Of a stretch of 13,024 nt of DNA, positions 1-5,959 are shown one piece after another; the stretch's first letter is position 1; each line of letters begins with the position of its first letter. The notes below the pieces were generated by a model. That model was not told the DNA's origin, did no database searches, and saw only the letters and a list, made by a program, of their open reading frames with translations. The position numbers were made by a program, and so were the translations under genes. The stretch spans positions 1 through 13,024 of the forward strand of contig CABUUE010000018.1 in the NCBI GenBank assembly GCA_902494685.1. The letters run 5' to 3'. The DNA is from an uncultured Collinsella sp. GTDB lineage: Bacteria; Actinomycetota; Coriobacteriia; Coriobacteriales; Coriobacteriaceae.

Positions 1-372
1 ATCGCCCTGGCCACCGGGCACAGTTGCCAGATCAAGCAGCACGCGGATGTCGTACTTGGCAGCCCACTCAATTGCACGGTCGATGTAGTCGACAACCGAG
101 ATGTAGGACGCATCGGACTCCTGCGAGCCAAAGGCATACCAAGGCACCGGCAGGCGCACGGCGTTGAGGCCGATCTGCGCCATACGGCGAAAATCATCCT
201 CGCTCATAAACGTCTCGTAATGACGGCGCATGCGCTCGTTATAGGCGGCGGTGCCCATTGCCTCCTGCAGCTCGGCTGCGTTGGATGCACCGGTCGCCGC
301 GTACAGCGACGGGGTCACCCAAGGCTCGGGAATAAACCAGCCAGAGAGATTAACGCCGAGTATCCTCTCCAT
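1..372 (-). CDS. GH5-type glycoside hydrolase (exo-beta-1,3-glucanase/cellulase-like), N-terminal part
   Basis: The 124 visible residues are the N-terminus; the gene continues past the left edge. The protein starts MERILGVNLSGWF, followed by EPWVTPSLY (16-24), EDDFRRMAQIGLNAVRLPVPWYAF (58-81) and VLLDLATVPGGQGD (111-124). These match the GVNLGGW / EPWITPSLF / DF..IA..G.N.VRIP order of glycoside hydrolase family 5 enzymes of the exo-beta-1,3-glucanase type. They hydrolyse beta-glucans with two catalytic glutamates, which would lie beyond the window. There is no signal peptide, so a cytoplasmic enzyme acting on imported oligosaccharides is likely (inference). The ATG is preceded by AAGGGGG at 4-5 nt. 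One oddity is that the DLHGAPG stretch usual after beta-strand 3 reads DLATVPG here, without the His. The family call is firm. The substrate is not determined. Confidence 0.8.
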   Translation of the reverse strand, partial: MERILGVNLSGWFIPEPWVTPSLYAATGASNAAELQEAMGTAAYNERMRRHYETFMSEDDFRRMAQIGLNAVRLPVPWYAFGSQESDASYISVVDYIDRAIEWAAKYDIRVLLDLATVPGGQGD

Positions 373-394
373 CACTGCCCCCTTTTGAATCATA

Positions 395-407
395 CGGGCT
401 AAGCCCG
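395..407. promoter_or_regulatory. Perfect short palindrome in front of the GH5 gene
   Basis: CGGGCT-A-AGCCCG is a perfect 6+1+6 inverted repeat about 10 bp upstream of the GH5 ribosome binding site. It could be an operator for a sugar-responsive repressor or a leader hairpin near the ribosome binding site. The sequence alone does not distinguish these. A TATACT box on the minus strand (445-440) lies upstream of it, but I see no matching -35 box at a normal distance. Confidence 0.35.
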
Positions 408-439
408 CATCGCTCTTGCATGACATATCTATCGATTTG

Positions 440-445
440 AGTATA
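440..445 (-). promoter_or_regulatory. Possible -10 box for the GH5 gene
   Basis: Read on the minus strand this is TATACT, close to TATAAT, about 70 bp upstream of the GH5 start. No TTGACA-like hexamer lies 16-18 bp further up; the nearest sequence is GC-rich. This is therefore only a candidate. Apart from this box, the palindrome at 395-407 and the repeat arm from 566, I see nothing in the 373-657 stretch. Confidence 0.3.
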
Positions 446-565
446 CCCGCGCATGCAGACAGGCGACCGAACGGTCTACAAAGTGGCGCAAAAGTGGGAG
501 GAATGTCTAGGCGGGCGGGTCCGAGATGGCGCGCGAGATGTGCACGTGTGCCGGAGGCAGGCACC

Positions 566-657
566 GGAAAATGCATCCCGTTCTGAGCGCGGGATCTGGG
601 ACGCAGTTTCCGCCAAAGGCCGCAAAAGGAAAGCGCGTCCCATTCTGGCGCCGGGAC
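566..657. repeat. Left palindromic arm flanking the IS3 element
   Basis: This arm contains two related units. Unit 1 (566-611) begins GGAAAATGCATCCC and ends GGGACGCAGTTTCC, so its two ends form an imperfect hairpin (12 of 14 positions complementary). Unit 2 begins at 628 with GGAAAGCGCGTCCC and runs into the IS end. The whole arm is matched in inverted orientation by 1932-2023, with the same overall length (paired positions sum to 2589). Unit 1 is also matched in direct orientation by 1978-2023 (about 36 of 46 identical). The arm could be a REP/MITE-like intergenic repeat that the IS entered, or an outer part of the element itself. Confidence 0.7.
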
Positions 658-680
658 TGCGGACGATTTCCTGGACCGCT
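658..680 (+). repeat. Left terminal inverted repeat of the IS
   Basis: It reads TGCGGAC, a variable 7-mer, then TGGACCG, and mirrors 1909-1931. It contains the TAG stop codon of the transposase (681-679). Confidence 0.8.
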
Positions 681-1887
681 AAATCGCGGCCATCCCCAGC
701 GACGACCGGTAGTCGTCCGGCGTCGCGCCACCGAGCGCGTCGCTTGCCCGCTCGGAGTTGAAGCGCCCTACCCACGCGCCGAGGGCCTCGATGAACTCCC
801 CGGGCGACCAGCCGGACCAGTCCCTCCCGTGGAAGAACTCCTTCTTGAGCAGGCCGAAGAAGCCCTCCATCGCGGCGTTGTCGGGGCTGCAGCCCTTGGC
901 CGACATGCTCCTGACCAGGCCGTTCCGCTCGCATATCGATATCCAGCCCGGCCAGCGGTAGTGCACGCCGCGGTCGGAGTGGATCACGGGGCGCTCACCG
1001 GGCGCCAGCCGGGAGCACGCATCCGACAGCGTCGAGTTCGCGAGGTCGGCGTCCGGGTGCTCACCCGCCCGCCAGGCGACGACCGAGGAGTCGAAGCAGT
1101 CCCTGATGGCGGACAGGTACACCTTGCGGCCCGTCGGCAGCCTGAACTCGGTTATGTCGGTGAGCCACAGGAAGTTCGGCAGGGCCGAGCGGAAGTCGCG
1201 GCGCACGAGGTTCGGCGGGGCGGGGGTCACCTCGCCGCCGTAGGAGCTGTAGGCGCCGGCCCTCCTCCTCATCCACCTCGGGACGAGCCCCTCCTCGCGC
1301 ATGATGCGCCGGACGACCTTCTCGGAGACGCGCACGGGGTCGTCGAGCTCGCGGAGCCTGCGCACCACGAACCGGTAGCCGCGCGCGCCGTCGCCGTCCT
1401 CCAGGAACACCCGCCGCACGACGTCCCTCAGCGGCGCCAGGCGGTCCGGCCTGGCGATCGCGCGGCGCTGGTAGTCATAGGAGCTCCTCGATATCCTCAA
1501 GAAGCCGGTGAGTTCTCTCAAGGACCACTTCCCCGCAGGCCTCAGGCGGTCTATCACCAGGGTCTTCTCCCTGTTCGACATCCCGTCGAGGCTCTCGGCT
1601 TTTAAATCGTCCTGCACCGCCCTCAGCACCGCGTTCTCGAGCCTGAGCCGCTCGATCAGGGCGTCCTTGTCCTCCGGGTCGATGTCGGGGTAGTCGGGGC
1701 CGTCCCCGACGAGTCGCGGCAGGTCCATTCCTCCACCGGCCCTTCCCGCGGGCTTGCGCACGTCCCTGATCCAGCGCCAGACGGACGTCTTGCCGGGCCC
1801 GCCGAGTATCTCGGTTATCTCCATGACGGTGAGCCCGGCGCCGCGGAGCGCCCTGGCCCTCTCCACCATTCTCCTACTGTATGCCAT
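679..1887 (-). CDS. IS3-family DD35E transposase, single reading frame
   Basis: A 402-residue transposase that cuts and joins the IS ends. Residues 1-45 form a helix-turn-helix region (MAYSRRMVERARALR...). Residues 77-96 look like a leucine-zipper segment (LIERLRLENAVLRA), as in IS3 OrfA. Residues 105-180 resemble the HTH_21 region. An integrase (rve) core follows with D244 (WLTDITE), D305 (IHSDRG) and E341 (DNAAMEG), with 35 residues between the last two. IS3 elements usually split this into orfA and orfB joined by -1 frameshifting; here both parts are in one open frame. The frame is open further upstream to 2073, but that part reads through the terminal and flanking repeats, so the ATG at 1887, at the start of the helix-turn-helix, is preferred. 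The protein appears intact. Confidence 0.9.
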   Translation of the reverse strand: MAYSRRMVERARALRGAGLTVMEITEILGGPGKTSVWRWIRDVRKPAGRAGGGMDLPRLVGDGPDYPDIDPEDKDALIERLRLENAVLRAVQDDLKAESLDGMSNREKTLVIDRLRPAGKWSLRELTGFLRISRSSYDYQRRAIARPDRLAPLRDVVRRVFLEDGDGARGYRFVVRRLRELDDPVRVSEKVVRRIMREEGLVPRWMRRRAGAYSSYGGEVTPAPPNLVRRDFRSALPNFLWLTDITEFRLPTGRKVYLSAIRDCFDSSVVAWRAGEHPDADLANSTLSDACSRLAPGERPVIHSDRGVHYRWPGWISICERNGLVRSMSAKGCSPDNAAMEGFFGLLKKEFFHGRDWSGWSPGEFIEALGAWVGRFNSERASDALGGATPDDYRSSLGMAAI

Positions 1888-1908
1888 GCGGACTCCGTTC
1901 CGGACCTC

Positions 1909-1931
1909 AACGGTCCAACTTTTTGTCCGCA
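1909..1931 (-). repeat. Right terminal inverted repeat of the IS
   Basis: On the minus strand it reads TGCGGAC, AAAAAGT, TGGACCG, the partner of 658-680. The two 7-bp blocks are identical between the ends and the 7 bp between them differ. Confidence 0.8.
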
Positions 1932-2023
1932 GTCCCCGCCGGATTCCGGGCCGTGCTTTCCCAAGCGGCCTTAAAGCGGAAAACGCATCCCGCTCTGAAT
2001 CCAAATTCCGGGACGCAGTTTCC
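1932..2023. repeat. Right palindromic arm flanking the IS3 element
   Basis: This is the inverted counterpart of 566-657. Its outer unit (1978-2023) begins GGAAAACGCATCCC and ends GGGACGCAGTTTCC, again an imperfect hairpin. That unit resembles left unit 1 in direct orientation as well, because the unit is itself near-palindromic. The inner part reads GGAAAGCACGGCCC on the minus strand, against GGAAAGCGCGTCCC in the left arm. Confidence 0.7.
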
Positions 2024-2036
2024 GCAGAGCCCTCGG

Positions 2037-2067
2037 TAAAAGAAAAGGACCCCTTTGCAGAGGTCCT
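2037..2067 (-). terminator. Rho-independent terminator of tRNA-Phe
   Basis: On the minus strand AGGACCTCT / AGGGGTCCT form a 9-bp stem (one G-T pair) around a GCAA tetraloop. TTTTCTTTT follows at once. It lies 13 nt past the tRNA 3' end. Confidence 0.85.
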
Positions 2068-2080
2068 AGTCAATTCAAGG

Positions 2081-2153
<73 letters not shown>

Positions 2154-2164
2154 ATTTGAGGTGT

Positions 2165-2179
2165 GCCTTGTTTCAAGGC
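2165..2179 (-). other. 5'-leader hairpin of the tRNA-Phe precursor
   Basis: GCCTTG-AAA-CAAGGC is a perfect 6-bp hairpin. It begins at about the predicted transcription start and lies 11 nt before the mature tRNA 5' end. It may stabilise the precursor or guide 5' processing (inference). Confidence 0.6.
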
Positions 2180-2185
2180 TTGATT

Positions 2186-2213
2186 AGTATAACCAAGGAC
2201 GCGTTCCGGTCAA
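2186..2213 (-). promoter_or_regulatory. Sigma70-type promoter of tRNA-Phe
   Basis: On the minus strand TTGACC (2213-2208) and TATACT (2191-2186) are separated by 16 bp, with transcription predicted to start near 2179. This is the clearest promoter in the window, as expected for a stable RNA gene. Confidence 0.8.
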
Positions 2214-2310
2214 CCGAGAATTTTAAAAAAGTTTTTGAGCACAGCCTCGGTTCTATAAATCGGCACGTCAGAGGCATCAGCCGGCAGCAAGAAGTTTTTC
2301 GCTCAGTCCC

Positions 2311-2670
2311 TTAAGCCGGCACGCGTTGGAGAGCAGGGGTCGAAACAATGATTGAAGGGCGCTCTAGTACGGCCCAGGCGCCGGGACAGGAGCACATACG
2401 CCAGGGACGTACGTTTTCGTAGCATACGAGGACATAGCCGCGCGCATCGATAAAGGCGATATCGATGGGATAAGCCATAAAACACGTGTGGACCGAGGAA
2501 CAGTGCGGAAACGCCATGACAAGCGGCAGGCCGTTGGCGGCAACCGGACGCCGTCCCAGCATGCCGCGCAGGCGCACGGCAAACGACTCCGCCACCACAA
2601 ACTCGGCCGGCGTCCAACCCAGCCTGTTGAGTGCCCGCGCGTAGGCGATGTAAGACGAGACCGCGGTCAC
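2311..2670 (-). CDS. DUF192 family protein, last gene of the Tad operon
   Basis: A 119-residue protein. Residues 23-110 fit the DUF192 pattern: FVVAESFAVRLRGMLGR (the R..GLM.R block), LPLVMAFPHCSSVHTCFM (the F.....FWM block), then PIDIAFIDARGYVL and a final AVLERPS. DUF192 proteins are small beta-rich domains without an agreed function. The GTG start overlaps the stop of the preceding TadE-like gene (GTGA) and has GGGGGTGG upstream, so translation is probably coupled. An in-frame ATG at 2691 is the alternative start. There is no clear signal peptide. It is placed as the last pilus-operon gene, which suggests a role in pilus biogenesis, but this is inference. I see no convincing terminator between it and the tRNA promoter. 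Confidence 0.75.
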   Translation of the reverse strand: MTAVSSYIAYARALNRLGWTPAEFVVAESFAVRLRGMLGRRPVAANGLPLVMAFPHCSSVHTCFMAYPIDIAFIDARGYVLVCYENVRPWRMCSCPGAWAVLERPSIIVSTPALQRVPA

Positions 2671-3143
2671 ATGACCACCCCCGGACGCCATGGATCGACC
2701 GTCACCGCGCGCTCGTGCGACAACGTTGTCGGCGCCCCCAGCGAAACGCCAGCGATGCTGAGAGAAGTCGGCCACGGCTCATAGTGCATGGTGCAGGTGT
2801 AGGTCCTAAACGTACCGGATAGGGAAAGCAGGCCACCATCCAATGCCTCCGCGCCTTGCTCGCTCGACACTTCGATCCGCAAGTCATAGCCTTCCATGGC
2901 ATTCAGAATTTGAGTCTGAACCGTCGCCGAGGCATCGGCAGAGCTTTCGTCGCCCTCCCCCTCCGACGCCACGGCGTGCGCCAACACGATGTCGGGTACC
3001 ACGCGGTCGAAGCGCGCGACAGCGCTGGCAAAGATCATGACGTTGTACACGATGAGTGCCAGCACCAGCAAAACGGGCGTAACCACCGCCATCTCCACCG
3101 TCGCTTGGGCGCGCTCCTCGCGCAGACGCATGCGGATACTCAT
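2667..3143 (-). CDS. TadE-like pilus assembly protein (second copy)
   Basis: A 158-residue protein with a short charged N-terminus, then RAQATVEMAVVTPVLLVLAL (11-30) leading into one membrane helix (to about 43), then an extracytoplasmic domain. The VE....P pattern at the start of the helix is typical of TadE, a pseudopilin-like minor component of Tad pili. Two cysteines are absent from the exported part; only C117 is seen. The ATG overlaps the TAA of the upstream TadG-like gene by one base (TAATG), and its own end overlaps the DUF192 start. TadE family membership is supported by the helix motif. The C-terminal domain is not recognisable. Confidence 0.75.
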   Translation of the reverse strand: MSIRMRLREERAQATVEMAVVTPVLLVLALIVYNVMIFASAVARFDRVVPDIVLAHAVASEGEGDESSADASATVQTQILNAMEGYDLRIEVSSEQGAEALDGGLLSLSGTFRTYTCTMHYEPWPTSLSIAGVSLGAPTTLSHERAVTVDPWRPGVVM

Positions 3144-5296
3144 TACGACCCACCGCCCAGAGCGCCAACCAGCGTGGCGACATCGACGGTGAGTGGGATG
3201 GAGCCGCCGCCGGGCAGAGGAATCTCCGCAAGCGTGAACACCGTACCGCTAATGGTGCGTTCGACTTGATATTCCAACGCCTCGCAAAGCGCCTTGGGAT
3301 CGGTCACGCCCAACGGAATACTTCGCAGTTTGTCTTGCGCTTGAGAGAGACCCGCAATGTCAGACCCCGGACTCTTAATGACATTGGCGGAATCGGTCAG
3401 CACCGGCTTTCGCAGGCGCAAGTCGCACGGTTCCAAACCCAGCGCCGCCACGGACGCCGAAACGGTATCGCCGAGCCACGATGCGATGGAGCCCAACGCA
3501 CCGCTGCCCCCTCCTAGGTCTTTAATCATCTCGTCCATAAGTTCGTCGGCCGAACCTTGGATATCACCGTATCCCACGAGCAGCCGTCCCCAAACATCCA
3601 TGACGCCGTCGAGCACGCCGGCAACGCCGCCCGAGCGTTCCTTCAATGTCGAGAAAAATCGCGAAAGCACGTTGTTTTGCGCCGTCGCCTCATCGGGCGC
3701 CAGCACCGCGGCAGAGATAGCACCGCGATCGCCAAGCCTGACTGCCGTGTTAAACGAGGAGTTAAGTTGATCGGGGCTGGTAATGTCACCCGAAACTGCA
3801 AATGCGACCACGCCGTTGCGTCCAGGTGGGGCGATACGCGGGCGCTCGCCGGAAAGCGCTTTAATGGCCTGGTCAAACGCATTGCCCGCACGGTCGGCCT
3901 CATCCTCGGTCTGACGCTCAAGTTCGAGTTCTATGTTGCGGCATTTAACGTAGTCTTCCAGGGCGTCTTTGAACTTGTCAAAGTGGTATTCGAAGCCGTT
4001 TTCGATAGAAGTCGAAGGCGCTGCAACGGCACCGAGCGACGAAACGCCAAAATGGCATCTGTTGCATCTGTCCTGCCCGTCATAATCAGCAACCGAGGCT
4101 AGCCCGCCTGGCGACCCCTTCTTATAGTTGGGGCAACTCGTTCCGTAATGCAGATACGTCTTGCCATCGATGGCGCTGGTTGGCCACGCCGCATCGGTAT
4201 AGAGTTCCGTCGCTCGCACCTCGTCAGCGTTGCGCGGCAACAGCGGGATATGGAAAGTGACTGCATCTCCGTCCTCGGTTACATATGCACGATTGACCTC
4301 TGCGCTCGCATAGGTATAGAACGCCTTGCGCGCTGCCGACTCCGCCTTCGTCTCGACACTTGAGCCCTGAGGCGCCTCGTTTGCAAGGCGCAAGCGGTAA
4401 TAGGCCTTCGCGCGATCGAGCGCCACTTGCGGCTCCCATGTGACACTCGAGGCATAGTGCGGATTCTCAATATCCGAAAGCTTCGCCAAGTTCTTCGCGC
4501 GTTCCCACATGCACGAACAGCTTCCGACTGCGCCTCTGTCCGATCCACCGCAATCGGCAAGCCAGGCGCGTTCCTTGGCCTTTGACGTTTTCTCGGACGC
4601 TTTCTTCAGTTCCTTGGCAGCATAGTCAAGGTCTTTTGAGGTGCTCTCGATGGCATCGGTCGAGATCTCTGACCCTTTGAGCGCAGCGAAGTCCGACTCG
4701 GATGTCCTGGGCACGGCAAGCGTCGTACCGGTATAGGCCACACTATCGGTATCCTGCGCCGATACCGCCTGCGTGGCACGCGCGGCAATCAGATACGGCA
4801 GAGCCGTCTCGATTTTCTGCAAGCCTTCCGATGCGCTTTTGGCAAACTTATTGCGCGTTTTAATGATCTCAATCCCGGTGTCGACCATATTGCCGGCAAC
4901 TGGTTCGGCACCTGGGATGAGAATGGCAACCAGGCCCGTCCCGATTGTGGCAAACCCCGCTAGCCCCAGACTCAAGATGCTCGCATCAACCACCGTGGCA
5001 GCCGTGTGATAGGACGACACCACGTTGGCACCCGCCAACGCGCCGCTATCGGCCGCCACCTGGGTATCCCCGGCACGCGACATGCTCCATATCGCCGCGG
5101 TCGACGAAAACAACAACGTGAGCACCACTAGGATGACCACGGCAGAAGAAAGCGTGGTGTAGGCACCGTCTTCGATAAACAGGTCGATACCGGCGCGGCC
5201 CATAAAGCCGCCTCGCTTGCGATGGCAGCTCGGACGGCGCGTCAAAACGCGTCTAGACCAGAAACGCTTAATCCCATGCAGCAATCCACGAATCAT
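3143..5296 (-). CDS. Large TadG-like Flp-pilus assembly protein, Cys-rich
   Basis: A 717-residue protein anchored by one helix (about 49-70, TLSSAVVILVVLTLLFSSTA). After the helix comes QVAADSGALAGANVVS (79-94), which is the Asp-Ala-Leu-Ala-Gly-Ala signature following the helix of TadE/TadG-type proteins. A hydrophobic stretch (105-128) may be a second helix. The large exported part holds a Lys-rich coiled-coil-like region (220-245) and a Cys cluster: C249, C260, C262, C388, and C411/C414 in CNRCH, plus C452, C624 and C671. I see no von Willebrand A MIDAS motif, which many TadG proteins have. The start at 5296 is chosen for its strong GGAGGGA site 5 nt away; 5203 (GAGG) is the alternative. 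It overlaps the tadE stop by 29 bp. The role is inferred from position and the N-terminal motif. Confidence 0.7.
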   Translation of the reverse strand: MIRGLLHGIKRFWSRRVLTRRPSCHRKRGGFMGRAGIDLFIEDGAYTTLSSAVVILVVLTLLFSSTAAIWSMSRAGDTQVAADSGALAGANVVSSYHTAATVVDASILSLGLAGFATIGTGLVAILIPGAEPVAGNMVDTGIEIIKTRNKFAKSASEGLQKIETALPYLIAARATQAVSAQDTDSVAYTGTTLAVPRTSESDFAALKGSEISTDAIESTSKDLDYAAKELKKASEKTSKAKERAWLADCGGSDRGAVGSCSCMWERAKNLAKLSDIENPHYASSVTWEPQVALDRAKAYYRLRLANEAPQGSSVETKAESAARKAFYTYASAEVNRAYVTEDGDAVTFHIPLLPRNADEVRATELYTDAAWPTSAIDGKTYLHYGTSCPNYKKGSPGGLASVADYDGQDRCNRCHFGVSSLGAVAAPSTSIENGFEYHFDKFKDALEDYVKCRNIELELERQTEDEADRAGNAFDQAIKALSGERPRIAPPGRNGVVAFAVSGDITSPDQLNSSFNTAVRLGDRGAISAAVLAPDEATAQNNVLSRFFSTLKERSGGVAGVLDGVMDVWGRLLVGYGDIQGSADELMDEMIKDLGGGSGALGSIASWLGDTVSASVAALGLEPCDLRLRKPVLTDSANVIKSPGSDIAGLSQAQDKLRSIPLGVTDPKALCEALEYQVERTISGTVFTLAEIPLPGGGSIPLTVDVATLVGALGGGS

Positions 5297-5804
5297 AATC
5301 TCCCTCCAGCCATTCGGGACGTGATTGATACGAGACATCGACCTTGAGCTCAACGTAGCCGCCCTCGGCGGTACCACCCATAACCTGCGCAAACGCACCG
5401 ATCACAGGCAACGGCTTGACCTCGCCGGAAACGGACACGGACGAGACGCCGCCCGCATCGGCCCGGCTAAGCTCGACATCCCACGACAACGGCCCGCCGG
5501 CATGAAAGATCGAAACGTTGGGCACTGCGGCAAGCCGGCGGAGGGTGAACTCCTTAAGATCGTCGTCCTCCGCCGTCGTCGTGGTCATGAGCCGCGCGGT
5601 CTCGGCGGCGGCAGACTCCATGACCGCGCGCGTATAAAGCAGGCACACCGGTTGCAGTGCGAGAAGGATGAGCGTCAGAAACGTCGGCAGCAAAAAAGCG
5701 GCCTCGACCGTAGACTGCGCCCGGTCCTCGCGCGCGATATCAATACAACGCGATGTCCTTAGCGCCCGTAGCGGCGTCGATAACCGACGTCGAGGCAACG
5801 CCAT
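5268..5804 (-). CDS. tadE: TadE-like pilus assembly protein (first copy)
   Basis: A 178-residue protein if it starts at the ATG at 5804. Its core motif AQSTVEAAFLLPTFLTLIL (29-47) opens the single membrane helix. A domain of about 110 residues follows, presumably outside the membrane, with regularly spaced hydrophobic residues and no cysteine. The VEAAFLLP sequence is the TadE signature. The start is uncertain: the ATG at 5804 overlaps the upstream pilin by 65 bp and lacks a good ribosome binding site, while an ATT at 5742 would overlap the pilin stop as ATTGA and has AAGGA 11 nt upstream. With ATT the protein begins IDIAREDRAQ, much like the other pilin leaders in this operon. Family assignment is good; the N-terminus is not. 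Confidence 0.75.
   Translation of the reverse strand: MALPRRRLSTPLRALRTSRCIDIAREDRAQSTVEAAFLLPTFLTLILLALQPVCLLYTRAVMESAAAETARLMTTTTAEDDDLKEFTLRRLAAVPNVSIFHAGGPLSWDVELSRADAGGVSSVSVSGEVKPLPVIGAFAQVMGGTAEGGYVELKVDVSYQSRPEWLEGDYDSWIAAWD
5301..5307 (-). promoter_or_regulatory. Ribosome binding site fixing the TadG-like start
   Basis: GGAGGGA on the minus strand, 4-5 nt before the ATG at 5296 and inside the tadE coding region. It is one of the strongest Shine-Dalgarno matches in the operon and favours this start over the internal ATG at 5203. Confidence 0.65.
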
Positions 5805-5958
5805 GGGATGCCGCCCGCTCAACCAGCGCCGCCAAGCGTCCATCGGTGCCAGCACGCCAAAGTCCCACAATCGCCAGCACGATCGATAACAGCGCCACCG
5901 TGACGATGGCGTATTCGACCGTCGCCTGGGCAGATTCCTCACGCAGAATGCCATGCAT
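5740..5958 (-). CDS. Small Flp/TadE-type pilin-like protein
   Basis: A 72-residue protein with leader MHGILREESA, then QATVEYAIVTVALLSIVLAI (11-30) and a short C-terminal part rich in alanine. The E-Y at the start of the helix is the hallmark of Flp-type prepilins, and length and layout fit a second pilin or minor pilin. AAAGGAGGG lies 8 nt before the ATG. It follows the 187-residue membrane protein by 1 nt. Flp with a second pilin-like subunit is common in Tad loci. Whether this one builds the fibre or is a minor subunit cannot be told from sequence. Confidence 0.75.
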   Translation of the reverse strand: MHGILREESAQATVEYAIVTVALLSIVLAIVGLWRAGTDGRLAALVERAASHGVASTSVIDAATGAKDIALY

Positions 5959-5959
5959 T

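Larger units (their letters stand above)
658..1931 (-). mobile_element. IS3-family insertion sequence, 1274 bp
   Basis: The boundaries are set by terminal inverted repeats. Read inward, both ends start TGCGGAC, then 7 bp that differ, then TGGACCG. The TG...CA termini and the length are normal for the IS3 family. It carries one transposase gene on the minus strand, and the transposase stop codon lies inside the left terminal repeat. No direct target duplication is visible: the left flank ends GGGAC and the right flank begins GTCCC, which continue the inverted symmetry instead. The open reading frame, catalytic triad and both ends are intact, so the element may be active (inference). Confidence 0.85.

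Noticed and set aside
526..1605. Long plus-strand open frame opposite the transposase
   Set aside because: It lies antisense to the transposase, is rich in Arg, Pro and Ala with no recognisable motif, and is an expected by-product of GC-rich codon use.
650..1940. Target-site duplication of the IS
   Set aside because: The flanking bases (GGGAC and GTCCC) are inverted, not direct, repeats. No 3-5 bp direct duplication could be found at any nearby boundary.
566..2023. CRISPR-like array or attachment site pair formed by the repeated units
   Set aside because: Only about three diverged, near-palindromic units exist, without regular spacers, and they do not match the tRNA 3' end.
1888..2073. N-terminal extension of the transposase to 2073
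   Set aside because: The extra residues are translated from the terminal and flanking repeats, and a similar peptide appears on the other side of the IS (AETAS..SERDAF), so it is repeat DNA, not protein.
2303..2617. Alternative minus-strand frame at the DUF192 gene
   Set aside because: It is a shifted frame of the DUF192 gene; only the frame ending at 2311 gives the family pattern.
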